This document shows, piece by piece, positions 1 through 6,917 of a stretch of DNA of 11,284 nt. Origin of the DNA: Bacteroidales bacterium (GTDB lineage Bacteria > Bacteroidota > Bacteroidia > Bacteroidales > VadinHA17); the NCBI GenBank assembly GCA_003155705.1, contig PMEC01000036.1:1-11284 (forward strand). The letters run 5' to 3'. How positions within the stretch are numbered: the first letter of the stretch is position 1; each line of letters begins with the position of its first letter. The translations under genes were made by a program, and so were the position numbers. The notes beneath the pieces were generated by a model. The model was not told where the DNA came from. It made no database searches and saw only the letters and a list, made by a program, of their open reading frames with translations.

Positions 1-1463
1 TGTTGCTTCAAAGGCTGCATCTCAATGTCCTTCTCGAAAGCGCTGTACTGAACGTCAGTGTTTAGATCGAAATATTCATTATATGGTTCAAAATGGTCAT
101 TTTCAAAATGTATCTTATATTTTTTCCCAATAAGCAGTTTACAGGAGAAACGACCATTCGCGGCAGGTTTTATAACAATTCCACCTGACAAGTTTGTTGC
201 AGAATCTGTAATTGTTATTGTGGGATACAAAGGATAAAATAATTCTTTGTCGAACACATTCAAATCCAGATTTACTTCATTATACAAAGTAACATTCACC
301 TCCTTTACCTCCTGAGTGGCAAGGTTCATCGTATTTACGTAATAATAAAAATGAGAATAACCTTGTTTAAAATAATCAATTTTATAATCCACCCCTTTTG
401 TGAGAATTATCGAATATTTTCCACTGTCGATCGTTGAATACTCTCCTTCATTTGAGGTGGTAATAAGATTTGATACAATAATCTTAGCATCAATAGGTTG
501 TTTTTCATTTAAATTGGTAATAATACCTTTTAAAAGTAATGTGCATTCGGGTTTGATCCCAGGAGCCATTTGAGAGTTGAAAATTCCCTGCGGTTTATTT
601 TTTAGTTTTTTTGCCTTGATATTGGTACAAAAGTAGTCACCAGTGTAGTTCATACATGGAGAAAGATCATCGGATTCTGTGTTTAAATCATCAATAAACC
701 GTGGGGTTAACCAGAGATTTTCAAATAAATGTTTTGTGTAGTATAAATTATACCCCCAGTCTTTGACTTCTTTCCCAAATTTATTAGTATCAGGACGCTG
801 AGATGCAAAAAGTAAAGTAGAATTATCTGAACAAAAGTAAGGAGTTTCCTGACAGCCGGAGTTAAAAATAGTTGGTAAATAGCTGGGTCCAATCCAATTG
901 TTGCTATTGTCTTTTTCATATAAGACAAGATCTTTGCATAATCCATCTTTAATATCGTGACCAGGCTTGTCTCTCAGCAAAAAGAATGTTTTCTCATCCG
1001 GCGATAATGTAGGAGAGTATTCGTTCAATGATGAATTAATTGGTGGACCAAAATCTTTTGGTTCACTATATTGTCCCTTTTCAATTCTTGTCCAGAAAAT
1101 ATCACTATTCCCATTGATATTCGCATGAAAAAAAAGAATGGACCCATCATGATTGAAAGAAAAACCACCAATATCGGGTTTTGTATTCTTATTCTTAAAA
1201 ACATTTAATACAGTTATTTCAGTTGGATTGGACCATTGACCATTTTTCAAGAACGATTCGAAAACAATCTTATTAATTCCGTCATCAGACAGAAAAACTA
1301 AGTGCTTGCCATCAGGACTGATGGCTGGATATGATATGGGCGTCGGAAAATCAGGAAGAATATCTGTTTTGTTTACTAATTGAGCATTCAATGGGCCAAA
1401 ATGTGTAAGATATAATAAAGTAATAATTAAACACTTTGTGCCTAAATTCAAACTATTCTTCAT
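1..1463 (-). CDS. Exported PD40 beta-propeller protein with carboxypeptidase-regulatory-like domains (partial, C-terminus off the left edge)
   Basis: The reading frame is open from the ATG at 1463 to the left edge: 487 residues, no stop. Residues 1-27 form a signal peptide (hydrophobic LIITLLYL core, LNA|Q cleavage site), so the protein is exported. Residues ~40-285 carry about five PD40/WD40-like blades, recognisable by the S-P-D-G-K type turn at 49-53, F-N-H-D-G-S at 103-108, S-P-D-E-K at 154-158, and weaker copies near 205-222 and 265-280. TolB and many Bacteroidota envelope proteins use such blades as a binding propeller. Residues ~310-380 and ~390-475 each resemble a carboxypeptidase-regulatory-like beta-sandwich (G-x-I-x-N, later 'GKYSI', 'GYSHF'). 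In Bacteroidota this order often precedes a C-terminal OmpA peptidoglycan-binding domain, but that part is outside the window, so OmpA identity is only inferred. It starts 29 bp after the CHAT gene on the same strand, so co-transcription is likely. No Shine-Dalgarno sequence is seen; the leader is A/T-rich. Binding partner unknown. Confidence 0.85.
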   Translation of the reverse strand, partial: MKNSLNLGTKCLIITLLYLTHFGPLNAQLVNKTDILPDFPTPISYPAISPDGKHLVFLSDDGINKIVFESFLKNGQWSNPTEITVLNVFKNKNTKPDIGGFSFNHDGSILFFHANINGNSDIFWTRIEKGQYSEPKDFGPPINSSLNEYSPTLSPDEKTFFLLRDKPGHDIKDGLCKDLVLYEKDNSNNWIGPSYLPTIFNSGCQETPYFCSDNSTLLFASQRPDTNKFGKEVKDWGYNLYYTKHLFENLWLTPRFIDDLNTESDDLSPCMNYTGDYFCTNIKAKKLKNKPQGIFNSQMAPGIKPECTLLLKGIITNLNEKQPIDAKIIVSNLITTSNEGEYSTIDSGKYSIILTKGVDYKIDYFKQGYSHFYYYVNTMNLATQEVKEVNVTLYNEVNLDLNVFDKELFYPLYPTITITDSATNLSGGIVIKPAANGRFSCKLLIGKKYKIHFENDHFEPYNEYFDLNTDVQYSAFEKDIEMQPLKQ

Positions 1464-1483
1464 TTATCAAATTTTTTATTGAT

Positions 1484-1491
1484 TAAAGGTA
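1484..1491 (-). promoter_or_regulatory. TACCTTTA octamer before the PD40 gene (weak -7-like)
   Basis: In the 29-bp gap between the CHAT and PD40 genes the minus strand reads TACCTTTA, ending 20 nt before the PD40 start. It differs by one base from the Bacteroidota -7 consensus TAnnTTTG. The same octamer occurs at a similar distance before the first gene of the operon (6725-6732). No -33 TTTG-type element is found at the expected spacing, so this is only a candidate internal promoter. Confidence 0.2.
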
Positions 1492-1492
1492 C

Positions 1493-4400
1493 TTAATTCC
1501 CAAGTAGAATAAAAGGTGACCAATAATATGGTTTTGCAAACTCCTTATTGCCGATCAGCTTTAACTTTGCCGATCTTAAATCAGATGAATAAGAATGATT
1601 AACATCTTTCTTTCCCAGAATATTTTTATAAAACTCTATCATAAGTTCCGAAGTTGAAAAATCGGATACTTTCCATAAAGATACTATCAGATTAGATGCT
1701 CCAGAGAAAAGGAAAGCTCTGGATAATCCAATAATACCTTCACCTTTCGATATTTTGCCCAATCCGGTTTCACAGGCTGAGAGAACTACAAGTTCTGCAT
1801 TGAGTTTTAAGTTATAGATATCTCCAGAATAAAGAATACCATCATCTTTACTCTTATTGGTAATTGCAAGTTGAATGCCAGATAATTCAGGACTTTCAGA
1901 ATTAACAAAACCATGTGTGGCAAAATGAATTATGTTATAATTTCGGATGGAATCACTCATAACAAAATCTTTCTGAGCACTACTGAATAATAATGCCTTT
2001 GATCTGTACCCGTTTTTATCAAAAATCGAATAAATTTCTTTTACTTCATCTTCCGATGAGATCAATGGACTGATGCCTTTATTTATTGAAGTCAGTTTTT
2101 CTCCACTATCGATTGTTAATTGGCCTCCACGATTATCAAGAATAACGTTTTTCGTATTTTCATTTGTAAAAACAGGTGCAAAAGCAACTATTTTATATGC
2201 ATTCGATAGTGTTGGTTTTGTCATCCTCTGGTAAAAGAGCGAAGCAGAAAACGAATATGATATTGTAAATTTTTTAATAAGATAAGGATAATCCTGGTAT
2301 GCATAAATTGAGCCGGTGTGTTTTTCATACAATAAAGTTTCGAAGGGAATCTGACCAAGTTTTCCGTCAGGAATTATCACGAGATTTTTTATTGAATCGG
2401 AATTAGGATTATCAGGGAACAGATAATTATACAAATTGTATGATATTTCTCTGTATTGTTGACTATACTTTATTGATGATAATATTAAACAATCCCGATA
2501 TTTTTTTATCGTATCGCCAATACTCGGATAAACTTTACGTGTAAATATCTCAAGACTATTTTTATTAATGCAAAAGATAAAAAGATAAGAGTATCCAATG
2601 ACATACATTCTTACCTGTGTTGCAGGCTCAATAATATTCTGAAGTTCACTTAGATTAGTTGTTTTTCCCGCATATTTCAAGGAATTATAATCCGGATATT
2701 GGGTTTCTATACTTTTTATCAGATTATTGTATTCCTGGTTTAGCCTGAACAATTGATTTCGTATGGATGCTTCGTTCTTTGGTCTGTCAGCAAGCAATTT
2801 TTCATAATATGAAATATCAGCGCTCAAACTATTTTCTTTGATCTTTAATGAATCAGGTACTGATGAAAGCTTCATAGCATCTTGCCCTGCCATAGCTTCA
2901 AGTAAAGCGCTTGCTTTGCTCTTTTCGGCATAATAAAAGGCTTTTGATTTAAAAAATAATATTGAATCTTTGTTAGAAGAAAAGTTAGCAAGTTCAGTAC
3001 AAACTTCGATAGCTCCTTCATAACATTTTAACGCGGTCTCTCCTAAAGCTATCTTATCGGCTTTTGTAATGGTTGATTTACGCATATTAGCAACCAGACT
3101 ATCGCCTAAAACATAATTCTGCAGTGCCAGATGAAGGTCTTTCATTTCTTTTTTAGCGGAATCAGCAGAAATATAATGAAGAATGTATGCTGATGCTTTC
3201 GAAAGAATACTTTTCAGGAAGATACTTTGATCAAAATATCCGTTCATAAAGGGTATTTCATCGACAGGTGCAGTAACCGGGAAATATTGATGATTCGCGG
3301 ATAAGGATAGCTGATAGTACTTCAAGGCAGAGCTAAAATCGTTTATTTTTAAATATATATCGCCCAGGTTATTGTAAATCAAAGAGAGGGATGGATGTTT
3401 TTCTCCAAAAATATTCTTATAGATAGTGATTGATTTATTAAAGTATGCTATAGCTGAATCTGGTTTGTTTTCCATTGAATAAGAAGTACCGATATTGTTA
3501 TATGTATTGGCCAACAGAATGTTTCCGTTTGGATAAGCTTCTGAATATATCTGTTCCGCTTTTTTGTATTTTTCAAGAGCTTCAGTGAGTTTATCGGTCT
3601 TTAAAAGGATATTTGCAATATTATTGTAAGATTCAGCTACGTCAGGATTATTCTCACCTCTTACTTTTTGCCTTATTAACAGGGCTTTATCAAAATAAGT
3701 TAAAGCTGATTTATAGTCCTCGTTTTTTTGATAAATAGTGCCAATATTATTATAAACAGAGGCAAGCTGAAGGTTGTCCGAACTTAGGAATTTGGCCTTA
3801 ATTGTTAATGCTTTATTGTAATATTCTATGGCAATATCATTTTGCATCTGCCTGTTGTAAAGGTTGCCCTTATTGATGTATATATCACTTATTAGAAGGG
3901 ATGAATCTCCAGATTGTTTGTTTATAAGCTTTTCGGCATTATTATAATATTCCATGGCCTTTTCATAATTTCCCAGTTTATCGTAGGTTGTTCCAATATT
4001 GTTCAAAACATTGGCCACTTGAATACCTTCAGATCCATATAGCACTGTTTTTAATTGCAATGAAAGGTCGAAGTAATCGATTGATTTTTTGTAGTTGCCC
4101 GTGCCTTTGTAGAAAATTCCAAGGTTATTATAGAGCGCATCAATTTTAACTTTTTCTGTGTTACTAATTGGAGTAAGAATTTGAAGAGCTTTCTCATAAT
4201 GTATACCTGCATCTTCAATTCTTCCAGTTTCAAAAAGTGCATTGGCAAGCTTATCATGCAAATCAGCAACCTCGGGATGATTAGGACCAAGTTTTATTGT
4301 TTTAACCTGCAAGCTGCTTTCAAATGCGGGTATAGCTTTCTCATATTCATTATTCAGCAAATAAATGTCAGAAAGGTTCTCATTAATTGAAAGGGCTTTT

Positions 4401-5863
4401 AAGCTATTCTTTCCATATTTCTCAATAAAATAGGCGTAAGCTTTTTCGTAATATTCTTTTGCCTTTGGGTATTCTGATTGCTTTAGATATAAATTCCCTA
4501 AATAATTCTGAATATCCGCATCAAGCTCCTTGCTGACGTTGTTGTTACCGGCTATTATTCTCTCTGCTCTTTCGTACAATTGCAGTGATTCCAGCCACTT
4601 GTTGTTTTCTGCTTTTAAGTTAGCAAGCCCAATAATTATGTTAGTATATAATTCAGTATACTTAATGCTGTCGCTGTTGATAGCTTTGAGTGAGTTGGAA
4701 TAATATTCTTCTTCTTTGTTGTAATCCGGAACTCCTTCATAAACCTTTGCCAGGCTCAAATAAATTTCAGCATTGATTAATTCCGGGTTCTGAAATTTTG
4801 CCGAAGCTATGATTAAAGTTTCATTATAGAGATTTACTGCATCGCCTGTTTTTCCTGACTTTTCACAAATTCTTGCATAGGCAAGCATCGTATTTATAAA
4901 AGCCTGATTTATGATGCTTGAATTGCCTTTTAAGATTTGATAAGCATTTTTGATTTTTAAATAAGCAGAATCAATTTGTTCATTCTTTTCATAAATCAAA
5001 CCAAGGTATAATTGTATACCTGAATATTTAGCGGAAGTTGTATCAAGAATAGATTCGGAAAGATTTTTAGATTCAATAAATGCTATTTTAGCCTGATCAA
5101 ATAATGATTTTGAATATAATAAAGATGCTATCTTGAATTTCAGGAAGCTTAAACTTCTGATCTCATTAACTGTTTTTGAAGATGAATACAATAATGCATT
5201 CTGAAAATAGATATTTGCAGAATCGATATTGTTAGATTCCTGGTAAAGGTTACCTAAAATAGTATATGTATCCAATAACTCTGCCGAATCTGCAATTTGC
5301 AGGGATTTTTTTATTGAAAGGGCATTAAGGTGTTTGCTTATTGACTCTTTTAAATTACCGGCTAATTCCAAAGTATTACCTATATTATATAAGCATAAGG
5401 CTACCTCCTTTGATTGTCCTCCAAATAAGTTTGTCAGTGCTTTTAATGCCAGGTTAAAATTCTCAAGAGATTGATCTGGTTTATTGATCTGGAAATATAA
5501 TTCGCCCAGATTATGACAGACAAGTGCATAAACATTTCCCTTTTGTCCTATCTTCTCAATGACAGTTGATTTTAATTTTTCGAATAGCGTTAAAGCTTTC
5601 TCATCTTCATTTAGGGCAAGTAATTGGATTCCTTCATGATAACGGGCAGTTGAATAGTTATCCCACGCAGAACATTTTTCAAAGATATCAGCAGCCTTGC
5701 CATAAAAATCGATAGCGCCTTTAAAATCAGAGGTAGCCTCAGCTTTTTGAGCTTTTTCGTAAAGACTCAGACCCAAGGCTGTTTCACTGCAGGGTTCCTG
5801 AGCAGATAAAGGCAGAATCCAGATAATAAGATAAAGTACTAAAACAAAAACTTTATAATTCAT
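1493..5863 (-). CDS. Exported TPR-repeat protein with C-terminal CHAT cysteine-peptidase domain
   Basis: A 1456-residue protein. Residues 1-21 are a signal peptide (hydrophobic VFVLVLYLIIWIL, cleavage LSA|Q), placing it in the periplasm or at the cell surface. Residues ~27-857 form about 20 consecutive TPR units of 40-43 residues, the kinesin-light-chain-like period. Units from ~14 to 20 are close to consensus (YNNIG...Y...A..YY.KAL.I), while N-terminal ones are more diverged. Residues ~860-1080 are helical linker, partly charged and coiled-coil-like (~1005-1070). Residues ~1083-1456 are a CHAT domain, related to caspases and separase. The catalytic pair appears intact: His1317 in HFATHG and Cys1364 in SACETG, followed by G-E-G-I-I-G-L-S-R-A-F and the S-L-W motif. 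The likely activity is sequence-specific peptide cleavage, with the TPRs recruiting substrate or regulator; the substrate is unknown. The gene lies 74 bp after the FecR-like gene and 29 bp before the PD40 gene, all on the minus strand. TPR-CHAT architecture is common in Bacteroidota and Cyanobacteria, mostly without known function. The ATG at 5863 is chosen because the signal peptide follows directly. Confidence 0.93.
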   Translation of the reverse strand: MNYKVFVLVLYLIIWILPLSAQEPCSETALGLSLYEKAQKAEATSDFKGAIDFYGKAADIFEKCSAWDNYSTARYHEGIQLLALNEDEKALTLFEKLKSTVIEKIGQKGNVYALVCHNLGELYFQINKPDQSLENFNLALKALTNLFGGQSKEVALCLYNIGNTLELAGNLKESISKHLNALSIKKSLQIADSAELLDTYTILGNLYQESNNIDSANIYFQNALLYSSSKTVNEIRSLSFLKFKIASLLYSKSLFDQAKIAFIESKNLSESILDTTSAKYSGIQLYLGLIYEKNEQIDSAYLKIKNAYQILKGNSSIINQAFINTMLAYARICEKSGKTGDAVNLYNETLIIASAKFQNPELINAEIYLSLAKVYEGVPDYNKEEEYYSNSLKAINSDSIKYTELYTNIIIGLANLKAENNKWLESLQLYERAERIIAGNNNVSKELDADIQNYLGNLYLKQSEYPKAKEYYEKAYAYFIEKYGKNSLKALSINENLSDIYLLNNEYEKAIPAFESSLQVKTIKLGPNHPEVADLHDKLANALFETGRIEDAGIHYEKALQILTPISNTEKVKIDALYNNLGIFYKGTGNYKKSIDYFDLSLQLKTVLYGSEGIQVANVLNNIGTTYDKLGNYEKAMEYYNNAEKLINKQSGDSSLLISDIYINKGNLYNRQMQNDIAIEYYNKALTIKAKFLSSDNLQLASVYNNIGTIYQKNEDYKSALTYFDKALLIRQKVRGENNPDVAESYNNIANILLKTDKLTEALEKYKKAEQIYSEAYPNGNILLANTYNNIGTSYSMENKPDSAIAYFNKSITIYKNIFGEKHPSLSLIYNNLGDIYLKINDFSSALKYYQLSLSANHQYFPVTAPVDEIPFMNGYFDQSIFLKSILSKASAYILHYISADSAKKEMKDLHLALQNYVLGDSLVANMRKSTITKADKIALGETALKCYEGAIEVCTELANFSSNKDSILFFKSKAFYYAEKSKASALLEAMAGQDAMKLSSVPDSLKIKENSLSADISYYEKLLADRPKNEASIRNQLFRLNQEYNNLIKSIETQYPDYNSLKYAGKTTNLSELQNIIEPATQVRMYVIGYSYLFIFCINKNSLEIFTRKVYPSIGDTIKKYRDCLILSSIKYSQQYREISYNLYNYLFPDNPNSDSIKNLVIIPDGKLGQIPFETLLYEKHTGSIYAYQDYPYLIKKFTISYSFSASLFYQRMTKPTLSNAYKIVAFAPVFTNENTKNVILDNRGGQLTIDSGEKLTSINKGISPLISSEDEVKEIYSIFDKNGYRSKALLFSSAQKDFVMSDSIRNYNIIHFATHGFVNSESPELSGIQLAITNKSKDDGILYSGDIYNLKLNAELVVLSACETGLGKISKGEGIIGLSRAFLFSGASNLIVSLWKVSDFSTSELMIEFYKNILGKKDVNHSYSSDLRSAKLKLIGNKEFAKPYYWSPFILLGN

Positions 5864-5937
5864 CTTGTTTAATTGGATTTGATCATCTACTTTGCTAAAT
5901 CAGTTATAGGTTTAGCCTTAATAAAAGCGACTTTTAA

Positions 5938-6702
5938 TTAAAAGATCATGTTCCTTTTAAGCCAGTTATCAACAGTATTTTGACTTATTTTTCCGTAAAA
6001 ATCATTAAGATATGAGGCTATATCTGAAACAACCTCTGTCCTTGGTTTTTGGGTTGAATTTGTAATAATTAATTTAACTTCTCCCAATAATTTATCATAA
6101 TCAGGAAATACAGGCACAAATTCACTTTTCTGATTCTTTGTCAGTGAACTATGAAAAGTAATTTTTGCAGTCTTTGGCTGTTGGTTTTTAAATAAAGCAT
6201 ACTTATTTATACAGATCAAACCTGCAGATGCATTTATCATACTTTCACGCTCAACTCCGGAACTATCGAATGAAACCATGAAATAATTGTCCTGGTCAAG
6301 CGTTAGTTTTGAATTATCATATTTGATGCTGTCTGGTCCAAGGAAAAGCACTTCTCCACTAAAATATTCTAAAATATCATCAGTTGTTGAGGCTATTACT
6401 GCCCGGGAACTAAGATTATTCATTGGGGGAAGAAAGTTAGCTCTGCTATCGTTATCGGATTTGCTTCGAGAGGCTAAAATAAAACGACCTTTACCAGGAC
6501 TTATGACTGCTGCTCTGGAATAATCAGTTCTAAAATTTAATGATTCATTACTATTAAATTCATCACCAGAGTTTAACAGGTTACCTGTTTTAAGACGCTG
6601 AATTTCACCCTGAACTTTGATAACAAAGTATTGTTCTGTTTTGTCTTGAGCGTTTAACAAACATGTTGTTAAAATGCTAAAAAGTAAAAATAGGGTTTTC
6701 AT
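5938..6702 (-). CDS. Exported 254-aa protein, possible FecR-like domain
   Basis: Residues 1-18 are a signal peptide (hydrophobic LFLLFSILTTCLL, cleavage LNA|Q), so the protein is exported. Cys14 sits inside the hydrophobic core and does not form a convincing lipobox. Residues ~26-100 read V-x-G-E-I-x-x-L...L-x-S-G-D-E-F-x-S-x-E-x-L-x-F, then S-R-A-A-V-x-x-P-G-K-G-R-F-I-L. This resembles the beta-strand pattern of FecR-type extracytoplasmic domains ('gd.l..g..l.....s.a.l....g...l'), but the match is loose and made by eye. Residues ~105-190 look beta-rich. The last ~50 residues (L-L-G-E-V-K-L-I-I-T-N onwards) look helical, with no motif I recognise. It is the first gene of the putative operon, 74 bp upstream of the TPR-CHAT gene, which suggests a regulator, substrate or partner of the peptidase. 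No transmembrane helix other than the signal peptide was seen. The gene call is firm; the family assignment is tentative. Confidence 0.8.
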   Translation of the reverse strand: MKTLFLLFSILTTCLLNAQDKTEQYFVIKVQGEIQRLKTGNLLNSGDEFNSNESLNFRTDYSRAAVISPGKGRFILASRSKSDNDSRANFLPPMNNLSSRAVIASTTDDILEYFSGEVLFLGPDSIKYDNSKLTLDQDNYFMVSFDSSGVERESMINASAGLICINKYALFKNQQPKTAKITFHSSLTKNQKSEFVPVFPDYDKLLGEVKLIITNSTQKPRTEVVSDIASYLNDFYGKISQNTVDNWLKRNMIF

Positions 6703-6724
6703 ATTGATTTTTAATAATTTGTTA

Positions 6725-6732
6725 TAAAGGTA
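6725..6732 (-). promoter_or_regulatory. TACCTTTA octamer before the operon (weak -7-like)
   Basis: The minus strand reads TACCTTTA, ending 22 nt before the ATG of the 254-aa exported protein. It has one mismatch to TAnnTTTG, the Bacteroidota -7 element. The surroundings are very A/T-rich. I could not find a matching -33 TTTG element. It is the best promoter candidate for the exported TPR-CHAT operon, and the same octamer lies before the PD40 gene. Confidence 0.25.
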
Positions 6733-6849
6733 TTAAATAATACAATATTATGGAGCTTCTATACTCTACTAAATTTTGCTACTGATGTTCAAAGCTGGAC
6801 ATCCACACCACCATCAGCTGGTTCTATTACTCGTAATAACCATTACAAA

Positions 6850-6912
6850 TCCGGCAAGATTCCGGAAAAAATTTCACAAGGGACACTGCTCAAAGAGTTT
6901 ATGCTCAACTCT
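6850..6912 (-). terminator. Weak hairpins downstream of the FAD oxidoreductase gene
   Basis: Two short perfect stems lie after the oxidoreductase stop codon (6918-6920). AGAGTT (6894-6899) pairs with AACTCT (6907-6912) across a 7-nt loop. TCCGG (6850-6854) pairs with CCGGA (6862-6866) across a 7-nt loop. On the minus strand each is followed by only two or three T residues, so neither is a textbook intrinsic terminator. Together they are the only candidate 3' end before the exported-protein operon starts. The rest of the 215-bp spacer (6703-6917) holds no ORF I trust. Confidence 0.25.
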
Positions 6913-6917
6913 AAAAG

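Noticed and set aside
707..946. Minus-strand ORF of 79 codons
   Set aside because: It lies in another frame inside the PD40 gene, whose frame is open over the whole left end and carries a signal peptide and propeller motifs.
4051..4390. Short ORFs on both strands (4051-4290 and 4181-4390)
   Set aside because: Both are out of frame inside the TPR array; their residues show no domain and the TPR pattern runs through unbroken.
1493..5863. Link of the TPR-CHAT protein to a type III-E CRISPR (Craspase) system
   Set aside because: No CRISPR array, gRAMP/Cas7-11 or other cas gene is present, and this protein has a signal peptide.
5922..5936. TAAAAG-TCG-CTTTTA hairpin after the 254-aa gene as a terminator
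   Set aside because: The 6-bp stem has a single G-C pair, a 3-nt loop and no T-run; chance is likely in AT-rich DNA, so it does not argue against an operon.
6287..6523. Plus-strand ORF of 78 codons
   Set aside because: Antisense to the 254-aa exported protein, no start context and no motif.
6661..6663. Cys14 of the 254-aa protein as a lipoprotein acylation site
   Set aside because: The residues before it (L-T-T) are a poor lipobox and hydrophobic residues continue after it up to a clear LNA|Q signal peptidase I site.
6784..6803. GATGTTC-AAAGCT-GGACATC stem-loop in the spacer
   Set aside because: The stem needs a G-U pair on the plus strand and has a mismatch on the minus strand, with no T-run; no transcript on the plus strand is expected here.
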